Positions 17,869 to 36,506 of a stretch of DNA of 39,400 nt are shown one piece after another. Origin of the DNA: Deinococcus hopiensis KR-140. Its GTDB lineage: Bacteria > Deinococcota > Deinococci > Deinococcales > Deinococcaceae. Made by a program: the position numbers and the translations under genes. The stretch covers positions 1 through 39,400 of the forward strand of contig CALPYF020000040.1 of NCBI GenBank assembly GCA_943327755.2. Reading direction: 5' to 3'. The notes beneath the pieces were generated by a model. It searched no databases. It was not told the DNA's origin and saw nothing but the letters and a program-made list of their open reading frames with translations. Positions within the stretch are counted from its first letter, which is position 1; each line of letters begins with the position of its first letter.

Positions 17869-18987
17869 ATGCTCTTAACTCGACTGGCCTTCCCGGCGGC
17901 GCTGGCCGCCACGACCCTCGCCCTGCTGGGGACCGGCTGCGCGCAGAGCAGCACTGGCGTGGCGCAGAGCCTCAAGGTGCCCGCCGGATTTCAGGTGAAC
18001 CTGTACGCGGACGGGTTCAAGAGGCCGCGCTTCATGGTGGTGGCCAGCAACGGGGACGTCCTGCTGAGCGACACGGGTGCCGGGACGGTGTACGTCCTGC
18101 CGGACCGCAACCGCGACGGGAAGGCCGACGGGAAGCAGGTGTTCGCCAGCGGACTGAACCAGCCGCACGGCCTCGCCATCCAGGGCGGGTTCCTGTACGT
18201 GGCGAACACGGACGGCGTGGTGCGCTTCCCCTACAAGCCCGGGGACACGAAGGCCAGCGCCGCGCCCACGAAACTGGTGGACCTGCCGGGCGGCGGCGGG
18301 CACTCGACCCGCACGGTGGAGTTCGGGCCGGACGGGCGGATGTACGTGTCGGCGGGCAGCACCTGCAACGTCTGCGAGGAGAGCGACCCGAAACGCGCCG
18401 CGATCTGGGTGTACGACGCCGACGGGAAGAACGGCAAGCCCTACGCGACGGGCCTGCGCAACGCGGTGGGGATCGAGTGGTTCGGCGGGCAGCTGTACGC
18501 CACGAACAACGGCCGTGACCAGCTGGGCGACGACCTCCCGCCCGAGGGGTTCTACAAGGTCAAGCAGGGTGGGTTCTACGGCTGGCCGTACTGCTACACC
18601 ACCCAGCCCGGACAGGCGCAGGTGTGGGACAAGGACTTCGGGCGCAAGACCGCCGATACCTGCAAGGCCGCCACGCCTGCCTTCGCGCTGACCACCGCGC
18701 ACTCCGCGCCGCTGGGCCTGGCGTTCTACACCGGGAAGACCTTCCCCGCCGCGTACCGGGGGCAGATGTTCGCCGCTCTGCACGGCAGCTGGAACCGCAG
18801 CGAGAAGAGCGGGTACAAGGTCATCACCATCGACCCGCAGACCGGGAAGGTCACGGACTTCCTGACCGGCTTCCTGCGCGGGCAGAACGTGGTGGGCCGC
18901 CCGGTCGATCTGGCGGTCGCGGGGGACGGCTCGCTGCTGCTGACCGACGACGGCGAGGGCCGCGTCTGGCGCATCCAGGCCCGCTGA
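17869..18987 (+). CDS. PQQ-type sugar dehydrogenase (GDH-B/sorbosone dehydrogenase family), exported
   Basis: 372 aa beta-propeller quinoprotein of the soluble glucose/L-sorbosone dehydrogenase family, oxidising aldoses or aldehydes outside the cytoplasm. The N-terminal signal MLLTRLAFPAALAATTLALLG is followed by TGC, giving a weak lipobox (Cys25) and possible lipid anchoring. Family marks are FQVNLYADGFKRPRFM, LNQPHGLAI (catalytic His), HSTRTVEFGPDG, GLRNAVGIEW (Arg-Asn), NNGRDQLGDDLPPE and the GWPYCY loop. Cysteines in CNVC and nearby may form disulfides. An in-frame TGA lies 15 nt before ATG 17869, so no longer start exists. GGAGG is only 1 nt from the ATG, an unusually tight spacing. Substrate unknown. 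Confidence 0.88.
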   Translation: MLLTRLAFPAALAATTLALLGTGCAQSSTGVAQSLKVPAGFQVNLYADGFKRPRFMVVASNGDVLLSDTGAGTVYVLPDRNRDGKADGKQVFASGLNQPHGLAIQGGFLYVANTDGVVRFPYKPGDTKASAAPTKLVDLPGGGGHSTRTVEFGPDGRMYVSAGSTCNVCEESDPKRAAIWVYDADGKNGKPYATGLRNAVGIEWFGGQLYATNNGRDQLGDDLPPEGFYKVKQGGFYGWPYCYTTQPGQAQVWDKDFGRKTADTCKAATPAFALTTAHSAPLGLAFYTGKTFPAAYRGQMFAALHGSWNRSEKSGYKVITIDPQTGKVTDFLTGFLRGQNVVGRPVDLAVAGDGSLLLTDDGEGRVWRIQAR

Positions 18988-18995
18988 ACCGGGTC

Positions 18996-19035
18996 GCCGG
19001 GCGGGGCGGGGGCCGCGTTCACCGTCCCGCCCGGC
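18996..19035 (+). terminator. GC-rich inverted repeat after the sugar dehydrogenase gene
   Basis: GCCGGGCGGG (18996-19005) and CCCGCCCGGC (19026-19035) are a perfect 10-bp dyad with a 20-nt loop, 9 nt after the stop. There is no T run, so termination would need help. It may instead insulate the message end. Confidence 0.45.
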
Positions 19036-19123
19036 GCGCTCCGGGCCGCTGGGTTCCGGACAACTGTCCAGCCGACCCGCCGCTCTGTGCTGGACTGCGG
19101 ATTCAGGATCAGGCGGGGCGCGG

Positions 19124-19129
19124 TACACT
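19124..19129 (+). promoter_or_regulatory. Leaderless -10 box (TACACT) of the leader ORF/helicase unit
   Basis: TACACT lies 7 nt before GTG 19137, the same geometry as the other leaderless promoters. It is 85 nt from the helicase ATG, so transcription from it begins at the small leader ORF and not at the helicase. Confidence 0.6.
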
Positions 19130-19136
19130 GGAGGGC

Positions 19137-19213
19137 GTGTTTGTTCATGCCGTGAAGGTCATTCCGTCCCGCCCGCACGGCTGGACGCCTGAAACGGGCG
19201 TCCCGGTGCACGC

Positions 19214-19217
<4 letters not shown>
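19137..19217 (+). CDS. 26-aa leaderless leader peptide coupled to the helicase
   Basis: GTG 19137 opens a 27-codon frame that starts MFVHAVKVIPSRPHGW and ends in TGA 19215-19217, overlapping the helicase ATG 19214 as ATGA. A TACACT -10 box 7 nt before the GTG would make the mRNA begin at this codon. The helicase start itself has no clear ribosome site, so ribosomes finishing this ORF probably initiate the helicase. The peptide resembles nothing known. Its role is likely translational control rather than a product function. An alternative is that GTG 19137 is a chance start inside an untranslated leader. Confidence 0.55.
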
Positions 19218-22573
<3,356 letters not shown>

Positions 22574-22601
22574 GCCCGCCCCACCACCACTGTTCCGCTT
22601 C

Positions 22602-22631
22602 AGAGGGTCGCCCCGCGCGGCCCTCTTCTCT
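22602..22631 (+). terminator. Terminator of the SNF2 gene
   Basis: AGAGGG (22602-22607) pairs with CCCTCT (22621-22626), with GC-rich inner pairing and a T/C-rich tail. It lies 28 nt after the stop. Confidence 0.65.
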
Positions 22632-22646
22632 ATGCGGTCACAACAG

Positions 22647-22687
22647 CATTCAGGAGCATTGAAAGGCACCTTCAAGACTCCTGAATG
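22647..22687. repeat. Near-perfect 41-bp palindrome downstream of the helicase
   Basis: CATTCAGGAG (22647-22656) and CTCCTGAATG (22678-22687) are perfect 10-bp arms. A second pair nests inside: TTGAA (22659-22663) with TTCAA (22671-22675). No T run follows. The AT content and symmetry stand out from the surrounding non-coding DNA (22574-22849). It could be a dispersed palindromic element or a protein site. Confidence 0.5.
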
Positions 22688-22849
22688 AGCGGAGCGAGCA
22701 CCTGGCAACTTCCAACCGCTGTCAGGAACCGGGGTGGCGGTCACGTGCCGGGCACGGCGTGGTCACGGGTGCGGGCGTGTCATGGGGCCCGGCCCTGGGC
22801 AGGCGGCGCGCTGCCGCCGCCCGATTCACGGGTCCTCGGGGGACTGACC

Positions 22850-23095
22850 ATGAGTACCGTCCTGACTGCCGCTGCCCTCCGCTTCACGGCGGCCGCCGCG
22901 CTTCTGTTCGCGCCGCCCGCCTGGGAACGCCTCTGGCCCACCGATTGGACCGACCTGCTGACCGCGCCGGGGTACCTCCTGTGGCTGCTGGAGGCCCTGC
23001 CCGCCGATGACCTGCCTCCCGAAGATGTCCCGCTGGCTGGTCAGATGGAGGACTGCCCCGCCGATGATTCCTGCGCCAGAACGGGGGAAAGGTGA
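22850..23095 (+). CDS. Possible small protein (81 aa)
   Basis: ATG 22850 opens an 81-codon frame. An Ala/Leu-rich N-terminal hydrophobic stretch (LTAAALRFTAAAALLFAPPA) is followed by Trp-rich and acidic segments and a C-terminus with two Cys. Codons have host-like G/C third positions. The ribosome site is weak (GGGGGACTG) and no leaderless box is present. It converges on rpoC across a shared hairpin. No family is recognised, so it may not be a real gene. Confidence 0.4.
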   Translation: MSTVLTAAALRFTAAAALLFAPPAWERLWPTDWTDLLTAPGYLLWLLEALPADDLPPEDVPLAGQMEDCPADDSCARTGER

Positions 23096-23099
23096 ACGG

Positions 23100-23134
23100 A
23101 AACGCCCCCCACCCACAGGGGGCAGGGGGCGTTG
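23100..23134 (-). terminator. Terminator between rpoC and the small ORF
   Basis: AACGCCCCC (23101-23109) and GGGGGCGTT (23125-23133) form a strong stem 13 nt beyond the rpoC stop on the minus strand. The short T-containing tail TTTCCG follows in minus orientation. The symmetry allows action in both directions. Confidence 0.7.
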
Positions 23135-23146
23135 GGGCGAGGAGCC

Positions 23147-27766
<4,620 letters not shown>

Positions 27767-27787
27767 TGAGACTCCTGGGTTGGGAGG

Positions 27788-27854
27788 CTTGGACCGGGTG
27801 TCCAAGGGTCTGAAGGTCTAGGGCTTTTTCTCTTCGACGTTCCGACCCTTGGAC
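27788..27854 (-). promoter_or_regulatory. Mutually exclusive hairpins in the rpoB-rpoC gap
   Basis: Three related words occur: CTTGGAC (27788-27794), GTCCAAGGGTC (27800-27810) and GACCCTTGGAC (27844-27854). The middle one can pair with the first (7 bp, 5-nt loop) or with the last (11 bp, 33-nt loop) but not both. In the mRNA the 7-bp hairpin sits about 12 nt before the rpoC ribosome site. The layout resembles an attenuator or an mRNA processing site. Confidence 0.55.
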
Positions 27855-27872
27855 GGCGCGCATCAGCGCGCC

Positions 27873-31328
<3,456 letters not shown>

Positions 31329-31354
31329 GTCCACCTCGCACGCCCTCTTGTGGA

Positions 31355-31396
31355 TTCCCGCGTCTTTCCGGGGTGGAGAAACGACGCGTCCGGGAA
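31355..31396 (-). promoter_or_regulatory. Hairpin in the rpoB 5' leader
   Basis: Arms TTCCCGCGTCTTTC (31355-31368) and GAAAcGACGCGtcCGGGAA (31378-31396) pair along their length with small bulges around a 9-nt loop. It ends about 27 nt before the rpoB start on the minus strand, outside the ribosome site. It could hold the leader or mark a protein or RNase site. Confidence 0.5.
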
Positions 31397-31505
31397 GCGC
31401 GGCCCCCTGTGTGGTGCGGGCGCGTTCCCTGGAAAATGAATTAGTTTTGCAGACCTGTTCGCCGCAAAGAACTCCTGATCCGACCCATCATGGTCAGCAC
31501 AGAGC

Positions 31506-31535
31506 AGTATACGCCCGTCCGGCATGACCGGTCAA
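31506..31535 (-). promoter_or_regulatory. rpoBC promoter
   Basis: Minus-strand -35 TTGACC (31535-31530) and -10 TATACT (31511-31506) are separated by 18 nt and are close to the housekeeping-sigma consensus. Transcription would begin near 31499, about 170 nt before rpoB. Confidence 0.85.
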
Positions 31536-31664
31536 CGGGCGGCCTCAACGCGGGGCGGGCGCGGGTGATGGCGCGAAGTATGCCGCACATCCCTCCCCGA
31601 ATCAATCCACCCCGACCCTCAGGCGCACTTCACGAAACGGGCAGGTTTCTCCCCGCGCGCCCCG

Positions 31665-31670
31665 TAGCAT
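31665..31670 (+). promoter_or_regulatory. Leaderless -10 box (TAGCAT)
   Basis: TAGCAT is followed by 6 nt and then GTG 31677, with no ribosome site. It drives the forward gene island and is divergent from the rpoB promoter. Confidence 0.6.
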
Positions 31671-31676
31671 GAGACC

Positions 31677-32468
31677 GTGGACGCCCTTGCCCCCTACCTG
31701 CCGCTGATCTACACCATCCTGCGCGGTCTGGCCCTGATCGGCCTGATCCACGCGATCGTCACGCGGCAGCAGGTGTACTGGATCGTCATGCTGCTGTTCG
31801 GCGCGCTGTTCGGCGGCCTGTTCGGACTGGCGTTCGCTGCCGTGTACACCTTCATGGTCCTGATCCCCGCCGCGCGCGGGGGCGGCCGCGTGGCCGGACA
31901 GGCCGTGGCGCGCGGCGTCGAGGCCCTCAAGCCCCTCGACACCCGCATCCGCGAGGCGAACGAACGCCTGCTTGAAAGCGACACCCTCCAGCACCGCGCC
32001 GACCTGGCCGCGCTGCAGGCCCGCGCGGGCCGCCCGGACGACGCGCAGGCCACCCTCGCGCCCCTGCTGAGCGGCATCTACGCCGACGACCCGGTCGTGC
32101 TGCTCACCAGCGCCGAACTGGACCTCGCCCGCGGTGACTTCAGCGCCGCCGAGGACAAACTCACCCGCGTGGACCTGCGCACCAGCGCCGCCACGCGCAC
32201 GCGCACCCTGACCCTGCTGGCGCAGGCGCAGGACGCCCAGGGCAAACCCGACGCCGACCAGACGTACCGCGACGCCATCACGGGCGCCACCACCGAGGAA
32301 CCCCGCGCCCGCCACGCCGCGTACCTGATCCGCCAGGGCCGCACCGAGGACGCCCGCGCCCTGCTCGACCAGATCGCCAAAACTGAATCGCGCGCCACGA
32401 ACCTCTACAAACGCCAGGAACGCGAATGGTTCCAGATGGCCGCCGGACTGCGGAAGGACTTGCGATGA
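31677..32468 (+). CDS. TPR-like membrane protein
   Basis: 263 aa. Two transmembrane segments (about 6-27 and 32-60: YWIVMLLFGALFGGLFGLAF is the core of the second) are followed by a soluble part of helical pairs rich in Ala, Arg and Asp (about 95-260), read as tetratricopeptide-like repeats (HRADLAALQARAGRPDDAQ, LLTSAELDLARGDFSAAE, AAYLIRQGRTEDARALLDQ). TPR domains mediate protein contacts, so this may be a membrane scaffold. GTG 31677 is chosen from the -10 spacing. The tail WFQMAAGLRKDLR is repeated in altered form at 32920-32961. Its TGA overlaps the next ATG. Confidence 0.82.
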   Translation: MDALAPYLPLIYTILRGLALIGLIHAIVTRQQVYWIVMLLFGALFGGLFGLAFAAVYTFMVLIPAARGGGRVAGQAVARGVEALKPLDTRIREANERLLESDTLQHRADLAALQARAGRPDDAQATLAPLLSGIYADDPVVLLTSAELDLARGDFSAAEDKLTRVDLRTSAATRTRTLTLLAQAQDAQGKPDADQTYRDAITGATTEEPRARHAAYLIRQGRTEDARALLDQIAKTESRATNLYKRQEREWFQMAAGLRKDLR

Positions 32469-32881
32469 GTACCTACGCGCATGACACGGTGACGGTATGG
32501 GCCGTGATGGCCCCCTCCGAGGGAGACCTGATCCGTGCAGTGAGTTTTGAATATCCCCAGGATGACGAGGAAGCCCGTTCAGCCTTTTCCACCGCATATC
32601 GAACGGGCTGGTACGACGATGATTTTGCGTTTCACCTCTGCGGTGACGGCCTCTGTGCACTTCTGGCCGACTGCTCGGTATCGTTGCTCACGCTGGATCA
32701 GCAGGCCACCCCTCACCTTCCGGCGGGGTTGGACTGGAACGCGCTGTATGTCATTGCAGGAGGAGCCGGCGAAGTATGGCAGAGAGAAGAGAACCGCCCG
32801 CCCATGCCGCATGGGGTCGTGCGGGTGGCCGAAACCACCTTCAAACTGATTGGAACGTTCCCGGTTGTGGCGAAGAGCTGA
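32465..32881 (+). CDS. Unknown protein with atypical codon use (138 aa)
   Basis: No family recognised. ATG 32465 overlaps the TPR gene stop (ATGA), and its ribosome site (GGAAGGA) lies in the TPR tail. The protein is acidic, with aromatic-rich segments and three Cys close together (HLCGDGLCALLADCS). It has no signal peptide or membrane segment. Third codon positions are much richer in A/T than in neighbouring genes (many TTT, GAA, GTA, CGT, CAT), which points to recent acquisition. It is followed by a degenerate second copy of the TPR tail. The small, acidic, foreign-looking, coupled layout is reminiscent of immunity-type cassettes, but this is inference only. Confidence 0.7.
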   Translation: MSTYAHDTVTVWAVMAPSEGDLIRAVSFEYPQDDEEARSAFSTAYRTGWYDDDFAFHLCGDGLCALLADCSVSLLTLDQQATPHLPAGLDWNALYVIAGGAGEVWQREENRPPMPHGVVRVAETTFKLIGTFPVVAKS

Positions 32882-32961
32882 TGACTCACGTTGACCGTAC
32901 CGCGAACTTTGACCATGGATGGTTGCAGGTGGCCGCCGGACTGCGCAGGGAACTGAAGTGA
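32881..32961 (+). pseudogene. 26-codon duplicated tail of the TPR gene
   Basis: ATG 32881 overlaps the previous stop (TGATG), and TGA 32959-32961 overlaps the next start (GTGA). The encoded end WLQVAAGLRRELK matches the TPR tail WFQMAAGLRKDLR at 8 of 13 residues; the DNA (32920-32961 against 32427-32468) agrees at 33 of 42 bases by my count. The first half, MTHVDRTANFDHG, has no counterpart. It is either a remnant of a second TPR-type gene or a coupling module carrying the next ribosome site (AGGGA). Confidence 0.6.
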
Positions 32962-33467
32962 TCGCCGCGCCGGTCTACCTGTACGTCCCGCCCAGCCCGC
33001 CGCAGCCTGCCCAGATCCGGCAGGTGCAGGGGAACCAGACGGTCTGGATGCTGCCCCTTCCCGCCGATCTGACCCGGCAGTCCGCGCAGCTGGGGCTGGG
33101 GGGGCTGTGGATCAGTCTGTGTCCCACGGGAGGCGTCATCGCGGCGCCGCTGTGCGAGACGTGGCAGCTGAACCCGGACACCGGGGAGCGACTGAACAAC
33201 TGGCCGGGCGAACTGTGGACGGCGCAGGCCGACGCAGTGGTGCTCGTCACCGACCGCTCCCGGTCGCTTGATGCCCTTGACGTGTTCACCTTCCAGGCGA
33301 CCGTCGTGCAGCCCGCCGGGCCGCGCGCCGTGACCGGCCAGCTCAGCGCCCGGCCCGACTGCGGAGGCTTCGATGTGCTCGGCCTACGCTGGATGGGGGA
33401 GACCCTGCGCCTGAGCGTCCGCGACGGCTGCGGCCTCTGGACGAAAGCGTTCGGAGGGACACCCTGA
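32958..33467 (+). CDS. Hypothetical protein (169 aa)
   Basis: No family recognised. GTG 32958 overlaps the tail ORF stop and has AGGGA 6 nt upstream, so translation is coupled. The protein is Pro-rich at the N-terminus (VYLYVPPSPPQPAQ), has several Trp and beta-prone segments, and three to four scattered Cys; there is no signal peptide. Codon use is host-like, unlike the preceding 138-aa gene. It overlaps or touches the next gene. Confidence 0.7.
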   Translation: MIAAPVYLYVPPSPPQPAQIRQVQGNQTVWMLPLPADLTRQSAQLGLGGLWISLCPTGGVIAAPLCETWQLNPDTGERLNNWPGELWTAQADAVVLVTDRSRSLDALDVFTFQATVVQPAGPRAVTGQLSARPDCGGFDVLGLRWMGETLRLSVRDGCGLWTKAFGGTP

Positions 33468-33490
33468 CGACCCCGGAGCAGGGCATCACC

Positions 33491-33892
33491 GTGGTGACCG
33501 AGCTGAGTGCCGCCCGCGTGCCCGTCGGGGTGACCGGAGCAGGGGAGTGGGTGTATCTCACGCGGGAAGGCGGGTGGTCGTCTCTGGCCGCCTCATACCC
33601 GGTCTTTCTGGTCACGGTGTTGCAGCAGGGCGCCGCATTTCACTCTGATCTGCGGGCTCGTCTGGTCGCGGCAGGCCTCCCTCCATCCATGGCGGACACT
33701 TTCCCGGTTGCTTCGAGTATTCGTCTGGGCCTGACCTGGCCGACGGAGTTCTGGCAGCAGGCGGCGCTGGACTGGCTGGAGCGGGAAGGTGGGGACGAGG
33801 CGTTTCTGCCTGAGCTGAAGGCCCTCGTGCACACAGGCGGGACGCAGCGGATTCGTCACACCGCCCGGCAACTGGGACGGGCGGCCCGATAA
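33491..33892 (+). CDS. Hypothetical protein (133 aa or 142 aa)
   Basis: No family recognised. The first conventional start is GTG 33491 (GTG 33494 follows). A stronger case by ribosome site is CTG 33464, which overlaps the previous TGA (CTGA) and lies 5 nt after GGAGGG; it would add nine residues, TTPEQGITV. The protein has a beta-type N-terminal half and a helical C-terminal half (FLPELKALVHTGGTQRIRHT) and ends basic. Third positions are moderately A/T-enriched. Last gene of the coupled series that starts at the TPR gene. Confidence 0.65.
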   Translation: MVTELSAARVPVGVTGAGEWVYLTREGGWSSLAASYPVFLVTVLQQGAAFHSDLRARLVAAGLPPSMADTFPVASSIRLGLTWPTEFWQQAALDWLEREGGDEAFLPELKALVHTGGTQRIRHTARQLGRAAR

Positions 33893-33917
33893 CAGACACG
33901 CGAATAGGCCATCTTTA

Positions 33918-33961
33918 TTACCCGGGTAGTATTGCCTTCTTGTAATTCACCCGGGTAATAT
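33918..33961 (+). promoter_or_regulatory. Two ACCCGGGT palindromes framing the DUF2239 promoter
   Basis: Sites TTACCCGGGTAG (33918-33929) and TCACCCGGGTAA (33947-33958) are near-perfect palindromes 29 bp apart, about three helical turns. The -10 TAATAT (33956-33961) overlaps the second, and TTGCCT (33932-33937) with an 18-nt spacer could be the -35. ATG follows 6 nt after the -10, so the gene is leaderless. This is a clear repressor-type arrangement; the encoded protein is the likely binder. Confidence 0.75.
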
Positions 33962-33967
33962 CGGCGC

Positions 33968-34519
33968 ATGGAAACCGAAGCGACCTTCACCACTTTCGAG
34001 GGGCCCACCCGCCGACTGACCGCCCCCCTCGAAGACACCCTCACCCTGCTGCACGCACAGCCGCGCGCGGGCCTGCTCACCTTCGACGACCGCACCGGCC
34101 GCAGCGTGGACTTCGACCTGAGCGGCACCCTGGACGAGGTTCTGGCCCGCCACCTGCCACCCGAGCCGCGCAGTGGCCCGGGCCGCCCGAAACTGGGCGT
34201 CGTGTCGCGCGAGGTGTCGCTGCTGCCCCGGCACTGGGAGTGGCTGGAACGCCAGAGGGGCGGGGCGTCGGCCGCGCTGCGCCGCCTGATCGACGAGGCC
34301 CGCAAAGCCGACCCGGACGGTGAACGCCGCGCGCAGGCCCAGGCGGCCACCGACCGTTTCCTGGGCGCGGTGGGCGGGGACCTGCCGGGCTTCGAGGCCG
34401 CCACCCGCGCCCTGTACGCCGGGCAATACGCCGCCTTCGAGGACGCGCTGGCCGCGTGGCCGCCGGACATCCGCACGCACGCCCTGTACCTCGCCGCGCC
34501 CGCTTTCGGGGACGCATGA
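33968..34519 (+). CDS. DUF2239 family protein with ribbon-helix-helix-like core
   Basis: 183 aa. An N-terminal beta domain of unknown function (about 1-60: TTFEGPTRRLT, LTFDDRTGRSVDFDL) is followed by the conserved core PGRPKLGVVSREVSLLPRHW (about 74-93), which continues into WLERQRGGASAALRRLIDEA. That core reads as strand-helix-helix and fits a ribbon-helix-helix DNA-binding fold. A helical C-terminal region follows (DLPGFEAATRALYAG, IRTHALYLA). Family function is not established. The paired palindromes over its own promoter suggest an autoregulating repressor. ATG 33968 is fixed by the -10 spacing. The stop overlaps the next ATG (ATGA 34516-34519). Confidence 0.85.
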   Translation: METEATFTTFEGPTRRLTAPLEDTLTLLHAQPRAGLLTFDDRTGRSVDFDLSGTLDEVLARHLPPEPRSGPGRPKLGVVSREVSLLPRHWEWLERQRGGASAALRRLIDEARKADPDGERRAQAQAATDRFLGAVGGDLPGFEAATRALYAGQYAAFEDALAAWPPDIRTHALYLAAPAFGDA

Positions 34520-34821
34520 AGCACACGCCCCACCCCGGCATCTACCGCGTGCAGCACCTCGCGTCGGGCCGCAGCCTGCTGGGGGGCAGCGTGGACGCCC
34601 CCGCGTACCTGAACCGGGTCCGCTTCGAGTTACAGCTGGGATCACACCGCACGCCCGCCCTTCAGCGAGACTGGACGCAGGACGGTCCGGACGCCTTCAC
34701 GTTTGAGGTGCTGGACGACCTGAAGCCCGGTCCAGAGGGCCGCGTGGCCCCGGACGACCTGGAGGAACTGCTCGCGTTATGGCTGGAGAAACTGGACCTG
34801 CCCCCACACCAGCGGTACTGA
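34516..34821 (+). CDS. GIY-YIG nuclease-like protein lacking the YIG tyrosine
   Basis: 101 aa, about one GIY-YIG domain. GIY is at residues 8-10, but the second element reads LLG (21-23) in place of YIG. The downstream Arg/His region (YLNRVRFELQLGSHRTPAL) and the closing WTQDGPDAFTFEVLDDL match the small bacterial single-domain branch. Loss of the second catalytic Tyr suggests weak or no cleavage, perhaps a DNA-binding role. Translationally coupled to the DUF2239 gene. The third gene begins inside its 3' end. Confidence 0.75.
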   Translation: MKHTPHPGIYRVQHLASGRSLLGGSVDAPAYLNRVRFELQLGSHRTPALQRDWTQDGPDAFTFEVLDDLKPGPEGRVAPDDLEELLALWLEKLDLPPHQRY

Positions 34822-35381
34822 ACCCCCGCGCGCCCGCGCCCGAACTGGTGGCGCTGGCGGAGCACCCGGACGCGGCGGTTCGCGCGCAGGTGGCGCGGCA
34901 TCCGAACACGCCCGCTGCCGTACTGGGCGCCCTGACCGCCGACTTCCCGCAGGAGGTGCTGGCGAACCCGGCCCTCCCGCTGCTGCGGCTGGCCGACCCG
35001 CACCTGCTGCGCGGCTGGCCGGACGGGGCCTTCCACGCGCTGCTGCGCCGTCCGGACGTCCCGGTGTGGGTCCGCACGCACCTGATCCGGCACGCCCGCC
35101 CGGAACTCCTGATCCCTCTCGCGCAGCATCCCGCCCTGCAGGAACCGGAGGTCCTGGCCCTGGCGCGGCACGCGGCGTGGCTGGTCCGTGCCCGCATCGC
35201 CGCGCGGCCCGACCTGCCCCCGGACCTGCTGGCCGCCCTGGCTGCCGATCCGGATTACGGCGTGCGACTGGCCGTCGCGTCCCGCCCGTCGCTGCCTGCC
35301 GGGGTGGCGGCGCTGCTGAGGCAAGATCCTTCGCGCTTCGTGCGGCAGGTCGCCGAGCAGGCCCACCCGGCGGGGCACTGA
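34779..35381 (+). CDS. Leucine-rich-variant (LRV)/HEAT-like repeat protein
   Basis: 200 aa. Repeats of about 22-24 residues of the form ALAEHPDAAVRAQVARHPNTP, then LARHAAWLVRARIAARPDLPPDL and LAADPDYGVRLAVASRPSLP. This is the LRV pattern, where strand-less helical pairs form a curved scaffold for protein contacts. No signal peptide, no cysteines, no enzyme motif. ATG 34779 overlaps the GIY-YIG gene by 43 nt and has GGAGG upstream. Last gene of the DUF2239 operon; it ends 4 nt before the bidirectional hairpin shared with rplL. Confidence 0.78.
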   Translation: MAGETGPAPTPAVLNPRAPAPELVALAEHPDAAVRAQVARHPNTPAAVLGALTADFPQEVLANPALPLLRLADPHLLRGWPDGAFHALLRRPDVPVWVRTHLIRHARPELLIPLAQHPALQEPEVLALARHAAWLVRARIAARPDLPPDLLAALAADPDYGVRLAVASRPSLPAGVAALLRQDPSRFVRQVAEQAHPAGH

Positions 35382-35408
35382 AAAAACCCCCAGCCGAAGC
35401 TGGGGGTT
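35381..35408 (-). terminator. Terminator of the rplKAJL operon, UUCG-capped
   Basis: A perfect 10-bp stem, AACCCCCAGC (35385-35394) and GCTGGGGGTT (35399-35408), has the very stable TTCG loop on the minus strand and six T beyond (A run 35381-35386 on +). Strong for rplL; it may also slow forward readthrough. Confidence 0.93.
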
Positions 35409-35429
35409 GCACTCCCGGTGAGGGGGGAC

Positions 35430-35792
<363 letters not shown>

Positions 35793-35858
35793 GTTGTATT
35801 CCTCCGGAATTGAAGTGGGTGGTGCGTGCCTGGGCTCAGCCCGGGCAGGAAGGCAGGT

Positions 35859-36353
<495 letters not shown>

Positions 36354-36364
36354 GCAGTACCTCC

Positions 36365-36460
<96 letters not shown>

Positions 36461-36506
36461 AGAAACGGATTGGAAAGGTGCGAGGTGCACCGGGGTGCCG
36501 AAGTAA

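Noticed and set aside
35828..35846. Dyad between rplJ and rplL as a terminator
   Set aside because: GCCTGGGCT/AGCCCGGGC is symmetrical but has almost no loop and no T run; at most a minor attenuating or processing feature.
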